Shown: piece after piece, positions 14,440-26,605 of the stretch
Numbering within the stretch: the first letter of the stretch is position 1
Layout: the number at the start of each line of letters is the position of its first letter
Assembly: GCA_949825065.1 (NCBI GenBank)
Contig: OX463852.1
Span: forward strand, 16,332,189-16,396,188
Direction: 5' to 3'
Length of the DNA: 64,000 bases
DNA from: Odontocerum albicorne
Lineage: Eukaryota; Arthropoda; Insecta; Trichoptera; Odontoceridae
Translations under genes and position numbers: made by a program
Notes under the pieces: generated by a model
Databases searched by the model: none
Told to the model about the DNA's origin: nothing
The model's input: only the letters and a program-made list of their open reading frames with translations

Positions 14440-17400
14440 TAAATATTGTTGCAAAATGTTGAAAGATCGTAAAATTACAGATTTGGGACGAAAAACACGG
14501 AAACCCGTTGAACAAATATTGTTTATTTCTTGATTTTGCACAAATATTCATAAGCTTAGTCATAAATGTCAGTTTTTCCAGTGAAAAGTATGACTTTATG
14601 GCCTATTTCTAAGAAATGCCGATATGGATTTAGCTGATTTTGACTTTATATAGCAAAAACACCGCAAAGCGTTCCTAACACACATTTGTCTTGATTTGTT
14701 GGTAATTCTAGCATTTACATAACAAAAATGTGGTTTTTACTATTCAATACTCATTTAAACTGAAATATATTAAAGCAAAACATTGAAAAATCACAAAATT
14801 TAAGGTTTGGGACGAAAAACTCGGAAACACGTAGAACAAGTAATATTTCTTTGATGATTTTGTACATAGATTCCGTAACCTTGGTCGTCAATGGCAGTTT
14901 TTTGAGTGAAAAGTGTGAATTTATGGCCTGTTTCTAAGAAATGCTATAGCATATTTATCGGATTTGGACGATTTATATCGAAAGTACCGCAAAGCGTTTC
15001 TGTCACACATTTGTCTTGATTTCGACGTTTTATATCGAAAATACCGCAAAGCATAGCAATCACACATTTTTCTTGATTCTTTGATAATTCTTGCATTTAT
15101 GTACGAAAAATGCTATTTCTGCTATTCAAAATTCATACAAACTGAAAAATATTGATGCAAAATGTTGAAAGATCGTAAAATAACAGGTTTGGGACGAAAA
15201 ACATGGAAACACGTTACACCAATATTGTTAATTTCGTGATTTTGTACATATATTCATAAGCACTGTCAATGACTGTTTTTCGTGCGAAAAGTGTGAATTT
15301 ATAGCCTAAATAGGCTTAGAAATCTAAGAAATGCCAATATGGATTTAGCAAATTTTGACTTTATATAGCAAAAACACCGCAAAGCGTTCCTAACACACGT
15401 TTGTCTTGATTTGTTGGTAATTCTAGCATTTACATAACAAAAATGTGGTTTCTACTATTGAATACTCATTTAAATTGAAATATATTGAAGCAAAAAATTG
15501 GAAAATCGCAAAATTTAAGGTTTAGGTCGAAAAACTCGGAAACACGTAAAACAAATAATGTTTCTTTGATGATTTCGTACTTAGTGGTCAATGACAGTTA
15601 TTCGAGTAAAAAGTGTAAATTTATGGCCTATTTCTAAGAAATGCAATATGTATTTAGCAGATTTTGACTTTATATAACAAAAACACCGCACAGCATTCCT
15701 AACAAATATTTGTCTTGATTTGTTGATAATTCTAACATTTACATAACAAAAATGTGGTTTTTACTATTCAATACTCATTTAAACTGAAATATATTAAAGC
15801 AAAACATTGAAAAATCACAAAATTTAAGGTTTGGGACGAAAAACTCGGAAACACGTAGAACAAGTAATATTTCTTTGATGATTTTGTACATAGATTCCGT
15901 AACCCTGGTCGTCAATGGCAGTTTTTTGAGTGAAAAGTGTGAATTTATTGCCTGTTTTTAAGAAATGCTATAGCATACTCGTATTTATCGGATTTCGACG
16001 ATTTATATCGAGAGTACCGCAAAGCGTTTAAATTACACTTTTGTCTTGATTCTTTGATAATTCTTGCATTTATATACGTAAAATGCTATTTCTGCTATTC
16101 GAAATTCATACAAACTGAATAATGTTGATGCAAAATATTGAAATATCGTGAAATTACAGGTTTTGGACGAAAAACATGGAAACACGTTGAACAAATATGG
16201 TTTCTTTCGAGATTTTGTACATATATTCATAAGCTTGGTCGTCAATGACAGTTTTTCGAGTGAAAAGTGTGAATTTATGGCCTATTTCTAAGAAATGCCA
16301 ATATGTATTTAGCAGATTTCGACTTATATAGCAAAAACACCGCAAAGCGTTCCTAACACACATTTGTCTTAATTTTTTGATAATTCTAGCATTTACATAA
16401 CAAAAATGTGGTTTCTACTTTCCAATACTCATTTAAACTGAAATATATTGAAGCAAAACATTTAAAACTCGCAAAAATTAAGGTTTGGGACAAAAAACAC
16501 GGAAAGACGTTGAACCAATTATATTTCTTTCATGATTTTGTGCATATATTCGTAACCCTGGTCGTCAATGGCAGTTTTTTGAGTGAAAAGTGTGAATTTA
16601 TGGCCTATTTTTAAGAAATGCTATAGCATACTCGTATTTATCGGATTTCGACGATTTATATCGAAAGTACCGCTAAGCGTGTAAATTACACTTATGTCTT
16701 GATTCTTTGATAATTCTAGCATTACTGTACGAAAAATGCTATTTCTGCTATTCAAAATTCATACAAACTGGAAAATATTGTTGCAAAATGTTGAAAGATC
16801 GTAAAATTACAGATTTGGGACGAAAAACACGGAAACCCGTTGAACAAATATTGTTTATTTCGTGATTTTGCACAAATATTCATAAGCTTAGTCATAAATG
16901 TCAGTTTTTCGAGTGAAAAGTATGACTTTATGGCCTATTTCTAAGAAATGCCGATATGGATTTAGCTGATTTTGACTTTATATAGCAAAAACACCGCAAA
17001 GCGTTCCTAACACACATTTGTCTTGATTTGTTGGTAATTCTAGCATTTACATAACAAAAATGTGGTTTTTACTATTCAATACTCATTTAAACTGAAATAT
17101 ATTAAAGCAAAACATTGAAAAATCACAAAATTCAAGGTTTGGGACGAAAAACTCGGAAACACGTAGAACAAGTAATATTTCTTTGATGATTTTGTACATA
17201 GATTCCGTAACCTTGGTCGTCAATAGCAGTTTTTTGAGTGAAAAGTGTGAATTTATGGCCTGTTTCTAAGAAATGCTATAGCATATTTATCGGATTTGGA
17301 CGATTTATATCGAAAGTACCGCAAAGCGTTTCTGTCACACATTTGTCTTGATTTCGACGTTTTATATCGAAAATACCGCAAAGCATATCAATCACACATT

Positions 17401-19495
17401 TTTCTTGATTCTTTGATAATTCTTGCATTTTTGTACGAAAAATATTATTTCTGCTTTTCAAAATTCATACAAACTGAAAAATATTGATGCAAAATATTGA
17501 AATATCGTAAAATAACAGGTTTGGGACGAAAAACACGGAAACACGTTAAACAAATATTGTTTATTTCGTGATTTTTTACATATATTCATAAGCTTGGTCG
17601 TCAATGACAGTAATTCGAGTGAAAAGTGTGAATTCATGGCCTATTTCTAAGAAATGCCAATATAGATTTAACAAATTTCGACGTTTTATACCGAAAATAC
17701 CGCAAAGCATAAGCATATATCAATCACACATTTGTCTTGATTTTTTGATAATTCTAGCATTTATGTACGAAAAATGCTATTTCTGCTATTCAAAATTCAT
17801 ACAAACTGGAAAATATTGTTGCAAAATGTTGAAAGATCGTAAAATTACAGATTTGGGACGAAAAACACGGAAACCCGTTGAACAAATATTGTTTATTTCG
17901 TGATTTTGCACAAATATTCATAAGCTTAGTCATAAATGTCAGTTTTTCGAGTGAAAAGTATGACTTTATGGCCTATTTCTAAGAAATGCCGATATGGATT
18001 TAGCTGATTTTGACTTTATATAGCAAAAACACCGCAAAGCGTTCCTAACACACATTTGTCTTGATTTGTTGGTAATTCTAGCATTTACATAACAAAAATG
18101 TGGTTTTTACTATTCAATACTCATTTAAACTGAAATATATTAAAGCAAAACATTGAAAAATCACAAAATTTAAGGTTTGGGACGAAAAACTCGGAAACAC
18201 GTAGAACAAGTAATATTTCTTTGATGATTTTGTACATAGATTCCGTAACCCTGGTCGTCAATGGCAGTTTTTTGAGTGAAAAGTGTGAATTTATGGCCTG
18301 TTTCTAAAAAATGCTATAGCATAGTTATCGGATTTGGACGATTTATATCGAAAGTACCGCAAAGCGTTTCTGTCACACATTTGTCTTGATTTCGACGTTT
18401 TATATCGAAAATACCGCAAAGCATATCAATCACACATTTTTCATGATTCTTTGATAATTCTTGCATTTATGTACGAAAAATGTTATTTCTGCTATTCAAA
18501 ATTCATACAAACTGAAAAATATTGATGCAAAATATTGAAATATCGTAAAATAACAGGTTTGGGACGAAAAACACGGAAACACGTTGAACAAATATTGTTT
18601 ATTTCGTGATTTTTTACATATATTCATAAGCTTGGTCGTCAATGACAGTTATTCGAGTGAAAATTGTGAATTTATGGCCTATTTCTAAGAAATGCCAATA
18701 TAGATTTAAAAAATTTCGACGTTTTATACCGAAAATACCGCAAAGCATAAGCATATATCAATCACACATTTGTCTTGATTTTTTGATAATTCTAGCATTT
18801 ATGTACGAAAAATGCTATTTCTGCTATTCAAAATTCATACAAACTGAAAAATATTGATGCAAAATATTGAAATATCGTAAAATAACAGGTTTGGGACGAA
18901 AAACACGAAAACACGTTGAACAAATATTGTTTATTTCGTGACTTTGTACATATATTCATAAGCTTGGCCATCAATGACAGTTTTTTGAGTGAAAAGTGTG
19001 AATTTATGGCCTATTTCTAAGAAATGCCAATTTGTATTTAGCAGATTTTGACTTTATATAGCAAAAACACCGCAAAGCGTTACTAACACACATTTGTCTT
19101 GATTTGTTGGTAATTCTAGCATTTACATAACAAAAATGTGGTTTCTACTATTCAATACTCATTTAAACTGAAATATATTGAAGCAAAAAATTGAAAAATC
19201 GCAATATTTAAGGTTTGGGACGAAAAACTCGGAAACACGTAAAACAAATAATATTTCTTTGATGATTTTGTACATTTATTCGTAACCTTGGTCGTCAATG
19301 GCAGTTTTTTGAGTAAAAAGTGTGAATTTATGGCCTATTTCTAAAAAATACCAAAACGTATTTAGCAGATTTCGACGTTTTATATCGAAAATACTGCAAA
19401 ACATATCAATCACACATTTCTCTTGATTCTTTGATAATTCTAGCATTTACGTACGAAAAATGCTATTTCTGCTATTCAAAATTCATACAAACTGA
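14440..19495. repeat. Higher-order unit B, copy 1 (5,056 bp)
   Basis: Landmarks repeat at an offset of 5,056: GCATAGCAAT at 15,051 and 20,107, the short CACTGTCAATGACTG monomer at about 15,262 and 20,318, and the odd duplicated AATAGGCTTAGAAAT at about 15,308 and 20,364. It shares monomers with unit A but in another order. Confidence 0.85.
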
Positions 19496-22400
19496 AAAAT
19501 ATTGATGCAAAATGTTGAAAGATCGTAAAATTACAGATTTGGGACGAAAAACACGGAAACCCGTTGAACAAATATTGTTTATTTCTTGATTTTTCACAAA
19601 TATTCATAAGCTTAGTCATAAATGTCAGTTTTTCGAGTGAAAAGTATGACTTTATGGCCTATTTCTAAGAAATGCCGATATGGATTTAGCTGATTTTGAC
19701 TTTATATAGCAAAAACACCGCAAAGCGTTCCTAACACACATTTGTCTTGATTTGTTGGTAATTCTAGCATTTACATAACAAAAATGTGGTTTTTACTATT
19801 CAATACTCATTTAAACTGAAATATATTAAAGCAAAACATTGAAAAATCACAAAATTTAAGGTTTGGGACGAAAAACTCGGAAACACGTAGAACAAGTAAT
19901 ATTTCTTTGATGATTTTGTACATAGATTCCGTAACCTTGGTCGTCAATGGCAGTTTTTTGAGTGAAAAGTGTGAATTTATGGCCTGTTTCTAAGAAATGC
20001 TATAGCACATTTATCGGATTTGGACGATTTATATCGAAAGTACCGCAAAGCGTTTCTGTCACACATTTGTCTTGATTTCGACGTTTTATATCGAAAATAC
20101 CGCAAAGCATAGCAATCACACATTTTTCTTGATTCTTTGATAATTCTTGCATTTATGTACGAAAAATGCTATTTCTGCTATTCAAAATTCATACAAACTG
20201 AAAAATATTGATGCAAAATGTTGAAAGATCGTAAAATAACAGGTTTGGGACGAAAAACATGGAAACACGTTACACCAATATTGTTAATTTCGTGATTTTG
20301 TACATATATTCATAAGCACTGTCAATGACTGTTTTTCGTGCGAAAAGTGTGAATTTATAGCCTAAATAGGCTTAGAAATCTAAGAAATGCCAATATGGAT
20401 TTAGCAAATTTTGACTTTATATAGCAAAAACACCGCAAAGCGTTCCTAACACACGTTTGTCTTGATTTGTTGGTAATTCTAGCATTTACATAACAAAAAT
20501 GTGGTTTCTACTATTGAATACTCATTTAAATTGAAATATATTGAAGCAAAAAATTGGAAAATCGCAAAATTTAAGGTTTAGGTCGAAAAACTCGGAAACA
20601 CGTAAAACAAATAATGTTTCTTTGATGATTTCGTACTTAGTGGTCAATGACAGTTATTCGAGTAAAAAGTGTAAATTTATGGCCTATTTCTAAGAAATGC
20701 AATATGTATTTAGCAGATTTTGACTTTATATAACAAAAACACCGCACAGCATTCCTAACAAATATTTGTCTTGATTTGTTGATAATTCTAACATTTACAT
20801 AACAAAAATGTGGTTTTTACTATTCAATACTCATTTAAACTGAAATATATTAAAGCAAAACATTGAAAAATCACAAAATTTAAGGTTTGGGACGAAAAAC
20901 TCGGAAACACGTAGAACAAGTAATATTTCTTTGATGATTTTGTACATAGATTCCGTAACCCTGGTCGTCAATGGCAGTTTTTTGAGTGAAAAGTGTGAAT
21001 TTATTGCCTGTTTTTAAGAAATGCTATAGCATACTCGTATTTATCGGATTTCGACGATTTATATCGAGAGTACCGCAAAGCGTTTAAATTACACTTTTGT
21101 CTTGATTCTTTGATAATTCTTGCATTTATATACGTAAAATGCTATTTCTGCTATTCGAAATTCATACAAACTGAATAATGTTGATGCAAAATATTGAAAT
21201 ATCGTGAAATTACAGGTTTTGGACGAAAAACATGGAAACACGTTGAACAAATATTGTTTCTTTCGAGATTTTGTACATATATTCATAAGCTTGGTCGTCA
21301 ATGACAGTTTTTCGAGTGAAAAGTGTGAATTTATGGCCTATTTCTAAGAAATGCCAATATGTATTTAGCAGATTTCGACTTATATAGCAAAAACACCGCA
21401 AAGCGTTCCTAACACACATTTGTCTTAATTTTTTGATAATTCTATCATTTACATAACAAAAATGTGGTTTCTACTTTCCAATACTCATTTAAACTGAAAT
21501 ATATTGAAGCAAAACATTTAAAACTCGCAAAAATTAAGGTTTGGGACAAAAAACACGGAAAGACGTTGAACCAATTATATTTCTTTCATGATTTTGTGCA
21601 TATATTCGTAACCCTGGTCGTCAATGGCAGTTTTTTGAGTGAAAAGTGTTAATTTATGGCCTATTTTTAAGAAATGCTATAGCATACTCGTATTTATCGG
21701 ATTTCGACGATTTATATCGAAAGTACCGCTAAGCGTGTAAATTACACTTATGTCTTGATTCTTTGATAATTCTAGCATTACTGTACGAAAAATGCTATTT
21801 CTGCTATTCAAAATTCATACAAACTGGAAAATATTGTTGCAAAATGTTGAAAGATCGTAAAATTACAGATTTGGGACGAAAAACACGGAAACCCGTTGAA
21901 CAAATATTGTTTATTTCGTGATTTTGCACAAATATTCATAAGCTTAGTCATAAATGTCAGTTTTTCGAGTGAAAAGTATGACTTTATGGCCTATTTCTAA
22001 GAAATGCCGATATGGATTTAGCTGATTTTGACTTTATATAGCAAAAACACCGCAAAGCGTTCCTAACACACATTTGTCTTGATTTGTTGGTAATTCTAGC
22101 ATTTACATAACAAAAATGTGGTTTTTACTATTCAATACTCATTTAAACTGAAATATATTAAAGCAAAACATTGAAAAATCACAAAATTTAAGGTTTGGGA
22201 CGAAAAACTCGGAAACACGTAGAACAAGTAATATTTCTTTGATGATTTTGTACATAGATTCCGTAACCCTGGTCGTCAATGGCAGTTTTTTGAGTGAAAA
22301 GTGTGAATTTATGGCCTGTTTCTAAAAAATGCTATAGCATAGTTATCGGATTTGGACGATTTATATCGAAAGTACCGCAAAGCGTTTCTGTCACACATTT

Positions 22401-23036
22401 GTCTTGATTTCGACGTTTTATATCGAAAATACCGCAAAGCATATCAATCACACATTTTTCTTGATTCTTTGATAATTCTTGCATTTATGTACGAAAAATG
22501 TTATTTCTGCTATTCAAAATTCATACAAACTGAAAAATATTGATGCAAAATATTGAAATATCGTAAAATAACAGGTTTGGGACGAAAAACACGGAAACAC
22601 GTTGAACAAATATTGTTTATTTCGTGATTTTTTACATATATTCATAAGCTTGGTCGTCAATGACAGTTATTCGAGTGAAAATTGTGAATTTATGGCCTAT
22701 TTCTAAGAAATGCCAATATAGATTTAAAAAATTTCGACGTTTTATACCGAAAATACCGCAAAGCATAAGCATATATCAATCACACATTTGTCTTGATTTT
22801 TTGATAATTCTAGCATTTATGTACGAAAAATGCTATTTCTGCTATTCAAAATTCATACAAACTGAAAAATATTGATGCAAAATATTGAAATATCGTAAAA
22901 TAACAGGTTTGGGACGAAAAACACGAAAACACGTTGAACAAATATTGTTTATTTCGTGACTTTGTACATATATTCATAAGCTTGGCCATCAATGACAGTT
23001 TTTCGAGTGAAAAGTGTGAATTTATGGCCTATTTCT
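19496..23036. repeat. Higher-order unit B, copy 2, then switch of register
   Basis: Follows copy 1 at offset 5,056 until about 22,260. From there the sequence matches 18,241-19,018 at offset 4,018, sharing AAAAAATGCTATAGCATAG. The change of offset marks an exchange breakpoint inside the array. Confidence 0.78.
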
Positions 23037-24200
23037 AAGAAATGCCCATTTGTATTTAGCAGATTTTGACTTTATATAGCAAAAACACCGCAAAGCGTTA
23101 CTTACACACATTTGTCTTGATTTGTTGATTATTCTAGCATTTACATAACAAAAATGGGGTTTCTACTATTCAAAACTCATTTAAACTGAAATATATTGAA
23201 GCAAAAAATTGAAAAATAGCAAAATTTAAGGTTTGGGACAAAAAACACGGAAAGAGGTTGAACAAATAATATTTCTTTCATGATTTTGTACATATATTCG
23301 TAACTCTTGTCGTCAATGGCAGTTTTTTGAGTGAAAAGTGTGAATATATGGCCTGTTTCTAAGAATTGCTATAGCATATTTATCGGATTTCGACGATTTA
23401 TACCGAAAGAACCGCAAAGCGTTTAAATTACACTTTTGTCTTGATTTTTTGATAATTCTAGCATTTATGTACGAAAAATGCTATTTCTGCTATTTAAAAT
23501 TCATACAAACTGAAAAATGTTGATGCAAAATATTGAAATATCGTAAAATAACAGGTTTGGGAAACACGTTGAACAAATATTGTTTATTTCGTGATTTTGT
23601 ACATTTCGTGATTTTGTGCATATATTCGTAACCCTGGTCGTGAATGGCAGTTTTTTGAGTGAAAAGTGTGAATTTATGGCCTATTTTTAAGAAATGCCAA
23701 TATGTATTTAATAGATTTCAACTTCATATAGCAAAAATACCACATAGCGTTCCTGTCACACATTTTTCTTGATGTATTCATAATTCTAGCATTTATGTTA
23801 GAAAAATGTGGTTTCTATTATACAATATTAATTTAACCTGAAAAATATTGATTCAAAAAATGAAGATATCGCAAAATTACAGGTCTAGGACGAAACGCAC
23901 GGAAACACGTTGGACAAATAATACTTCTTTCGTGATTTTGTACACATATTCGTAACCGGTGTCGTCAATGGCAGTTTTTCGAGTGAAAAGTGTGAGTTTA
24001 TGGCCAATTTCTAAGAAATGCCAATACTTATTTAACAGATTTCGACGTTTTATGTAAAAAATACCGCAAAACGTTTCAATAACTTATTTGACTTGATTCT
24101 TTGATAATTCGAGTGAAATGTATGAAAAATGGGGTTTTGGCAATTCGAAATTAATTCTAACTGAATAATAATGACGCAAAAGACTGAAATATCGCAATTT
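23037..24200. repeat. Degenerate edge of the satellite array
   Basis: The last three to four monomers carry many more substitutions and small indels than inner ones (for example GATTTCAACTTCATATAGC at 23,714, and GGAAACACG directly joined to GGTTTGG at about 23,560). Decay toward the edge is typical where homogenisation by unequal exchange fades out. Confidence 0.8.
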
Positions 24201-24202
24201 TA

Positions 24203-24400
24203 GACGGTCAAGATTTCCATTTTCGATTATAATGACCTCCTACTTATTCCAGTATTAGAAGAAATATCTTCCACACGGCGGTCAAGAATGCTATTCTCGA
24301 TAATAATTTATTATTTTATATTCCAGTATTACAACAATTAACTTCCACATGGCGGTCAAGAGTTCCATTCTCGATAATAATATCCCATTCTGTTATTTAT
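24203..24400. repeat. About 74-bp tandem repeat, 2.7 copies
   Basis: The motif GGCGGTCAAG recurs at about 24,204, 24,278 and 24,351, each time followed by a TTCCATT- or ATTCTCGAT-like block and TATTCCAGTATTA. It joins directly to the satellite edge. Confidence 0.75.
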
Positions 24401-24531
24401 TACATTTTGTCATATATCTTTTTCATCAATTAAATCAATTTTGTCACATATCCAATTAATATGATGAAATTGTCGCTATGGCGTTGATCCCGCGAGTTTG
24501 TTTGAAGTACAACGGATACTTATTATTGTTT

Positions 24532-24690
24532 CACACTTTCGTTGTATGCACATACAGTACAGCCTGGTGGATGTATTACCATTTGGCAATCTCTTACAAT
24601 CAACCATTTAGATGGAAATAAAGCCTTAAGGGCCAAACTAACACCTTTTTAAAAAAAATGGGTATCGACAACAATTAAACCCGTTACTTC
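24532..24690 (-). mobile_element. tRNA-derived SINE, copy 1
   Basis: Reading the minus strand gives the central block with GGTACC-like AAAAAGGTG and GGCCCTTAAGGC, then the tail with AGAGATTGCCAAATGG, then TGTACTGTATGTGCATAC. The promoter-bearing head is decayed. Confidence 0.6.
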
Positions 24691-24988
24691 CGAGTCGTTA
24701 ATGAAGTGCCGTATCGTTTGATGGACACAAATTAATTTATTTCGATGTAGGAAAGATTTTAAGCATTGATCAAATATTCAAATTGAAAACTTTTTATGTC
24801 GATCCGAAAGATTAAAATATTATAAAATTTGTTTGGGACGAAAAACACGGAAACACGTTGAACAAATAATAATTATTTCATGATTTTGTACATATATTCG
24901 TAACCTTGGTCTTGGTAACTTCCGAGTCGGTAATGATGTGCCGTGTCGTTTGATGGACACAAATTAATTTATTTCGATGTAGGAAAGA
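24683..24988. repeat. 74-bp direct duplicates around a stray satellite fragment
   Basis: Segments 24,683-24,756 and 24,915-24,988 are the same sequence (ACTTCCGAGTCG, then TGATGGACACAAATTAAT) with few differences. Between them, at about 24,831-24,910, lies a piece of satellite monomer (GTTTGGGACGAAAAACACGG to CGTAACCTTGG) away from the main array. Confidence 0.8.
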
Positions 24989-25165
24989 AATGTCCGATTC
25001 TAAGTGATAGTTTTTTTAATATTCTACTTTTAAGCATTGTTCAAATATTTTATTTATCGTTTGAATTTCAATCGATTTTTATGAAATAATTATTGTTTTT
25101 TTTTATGCAGGTTAATTCAACCGAGTAATCCCCCCTCCATTTTATTTAATTTTTTTTTTAATTTT

Positions 25166-25220
25166 TTTTACACATGACAAAAAGCTATAAATATACAATT
25201 TGCAAAAAAAAAACAACAGG

Positions 25221-25226
<6 letters not shown>
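25166..25226 (-). mobile_element. R2-like local repeat family, copy 1, 3' part
   Basis: Contains ACACATGACAAAAAGC and AAAACAACAGGTTATTT, the 3' part of a retroposon family seen at four other places here. It is cut by the LINE at 25,227 and resumes at 26,124. The label is local and does not mean the rDNA R2 element. Confidence 0.75.
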
Positions 25227-25253
<27 letters not shown>

Positions 25254-26123
25254 ACTTTTATTGCAATACAATCTGGCGGGCTTATTGCCAGGCGGCAATC
25301 TCTTCTAACCAACCAGACAAAAGTAAATGAAGCAAGTTACGTGGTCGCATAAATCATTCAAATGACTATCCATCCCCACGAAATCCATAAACATATACGT
25401 GAGAACATGCCCACAAACCCCACAAAGACGGACAATCACCCGAACACTATTTTTCATATAAAGTGAGATATCATCAATCAAAAGGAAATGAAAGGATGGT
25501 GGAGAGGAAAGGAAAAGAAAAATCAGGAATGAAACACGTTATTTTACTGACTAGAAATTAAGAGTTTTTTCAGTCGCTTCTTAAAGCATGCCAAGGACGG
25601 AGCGAGTCTTATATTGGTTTGTAACTGATTCCAGAGTCTCACTGCATGGACAGTAAAGGACGACGTGAAAAAAGAAGAGCGGTGAACTGGAAAGGCCAAT
25701 AAACAATCTCTGTTTGAGCGTAGCGCTAATCCATGATTGGAAAGACGCTGAAAATTTTCGGCGAGATAAGAGGGTGCGGCGGGACAGTTAAGGATATTAT
25801 ACAATAGAGACAGTATGTGAATTTGGCGTCTATTTCTAACATTCAACCAGTTCAATGCCTTCTGGTATGAAGTTATATGATCGTACTTTCGTAGGTTGAA
25901 AATAAATCTTAGGCACACATTTTGAAGACGCTGTAATTTGTCCAGCTGTTCCTCTGTAACATCCAAGTAACATACGTCCGCATAGTCCAGAATCGGAAAG
26001 AGCAGAGATTGTACGAGTAAAATTTTGGTTTTAGTTGGTAGAAATCTTTGCAACACTTTAAGGGAATGAAGGCTGAAGAAGATCCTTCGGCTTACCTCAT
26101 TTATTTGATCTCGCCATGAGAGA
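25227..26123 (-). mobile_element. 5'-truncated LINE with 3' UTR and (TAAA)n tail
   Basis: An 897-bp non-LTR retrotransposon fragment read on the minus strand: the end of a reverse-transcriptase ORF, about 320 bp of 3' UTR, and a TAAATAAATAAA tail. It splits the R2-like repeat, and GTTATTT is present at 25,220-25,226 and again at 26,124-26,130, a 7-bp target-site duplication. The last 65 bp of the 3' UTR (AGAGATTGCCGCCTGGC, AATAAGCCCGCCAG) match the tail of the SINE family in this window. Confidence 0.9.
25544..26122 (-). pseudogene. LINE reverse transcriptase, C-terminal part
   Basis: This is the C-terminal end of a non-LTR retrotransposon polymerase. It is 193 codons open, from the truncation point to a stop at 25,544-25,546, with no start of its own. 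Recognisable stretches are SWRDQINEVSRRIFFSLHSL, then ILDYADVC, then LDKLQRLQNVCLRFIF (the thumb region that follows the catalytic palm), and a C-terminal VHAVRLWNQL with a basic FKKRLKKLL end. The YADD palm motif and the endonuclease are upstream and missing. These features are usual in Jockey/CR1-type LINEs; the exact clade is not settled. The open frame suggests a recent insertion, but the copy is dead on arrival because of 5' truncation. It has no host function that I can see. Confidence 0.88.
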
Positions 26124-26282
26124 GTTATTTAATTTGGATACACAATTTTAATTGATCAAGGTTTGGTATCTTTTATTTGGCATGCCCCCAGTAAACTAGG
26201 CGTTTGTCTGTATCTCACTGAGAACAAATAGCACGAAAAAATAAATTGACATTTCTTTCCAATTTTTTATTATATAAAACCC
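26124..26282 (-). mobile_element. R2-like local repeat family, copy 1, 5' part
   Basis: Resumes after the LINE with GTTATTTAATTTGGATACAC and continues through AGTAAACTAGGCGTTTG and CTGTATCTCACTGAGAAC, the family core. Together with 25,166-25,226 it makes one interrupted copy. Confidence 0.75.
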
Positions 26283-26388
26283 CGTCGCACATTAAATAAG
26301 CTTCAGTGCTGTGAATACAACTCATGCAATTAAAAAAAAATATGAAGGAAGGCGCTTAGAGCTAAAAATACAAGATAACTTCTGTGTA

Positions 26389-26605
26389 TGTGGCCTAGTT
26401 GAAAAAAATGTCTGTATTTCAACTTGAGGGATGTGGTTTCGATTCCCGCTGATACCCATTTTTGTCGTAAAAAAAAAGTTCCAGTCTGGTTTTCACTTAA
26501 GATTTTTTAAATACGAGTATAATGTTGATTATTTATGAAATATTAACACAAAGCAATAAGCCCGCTTGGTTATATTGTGTACAAAGAAATTTTAATTCAA
26601 TACAA
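26389..26605 (+). mobile_element. tRNA-derived SINE, copy 2
   Basis: Head GTGGCCTAGTTG (A-box region), B-box GGTTTCGATTCCCGCTG, centre CCAGTCTGGTTTTCACTTAA, tail AGCAATAAGCCCGC and a final ATTCAATACAAC. It carries TACGAGTA at 26,512, where other copies have plain TA. Confidence 0.8.

Larger units (their letters stand above)
1..24200. repeat. Satellite array with multi-level higher-order repeats
   Basis: About 72 head-to-tail monomers share the blocks GTGAATTTATGGCC, TTTGGGACGAAAAACAC, AAGCTTGGTCGTCAATGAC and CGCAAAGCGTT. Spacing between successive GTGAATTTA blocks is 323-332 bp (51, 381, 704, 1,034, 1,359), with a longer type of about 381 bp (1,359 to 1,740). Three monomers (381+332+325) make a 1,038-bp trimer, seen at 1,407, 2,445 and 3,482. 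Trimers are nested in 4,420-bp and 5,056-bp units. Short open frames of 61-99 codons recur on both strands simply because the monomer recurs; they are not genes. Local homogeneity, degenerate edges and higher-order periodicity are what one expects of centromeric or heterochromatic satellite, but the chromosomal position cannot be seen here. Confidence 0.97.

Noticed and set aside
144..22875. Recurrent open frames of 61-99 codons on both strands of the satellite (for example MDDLYRKYRKAFLSH at 1,407, 2,445, 3,482)
   Set aside because: They recur only because the monomer recurs, occur in sense and antisense, lack start context and domains, and change length freely between monomers.
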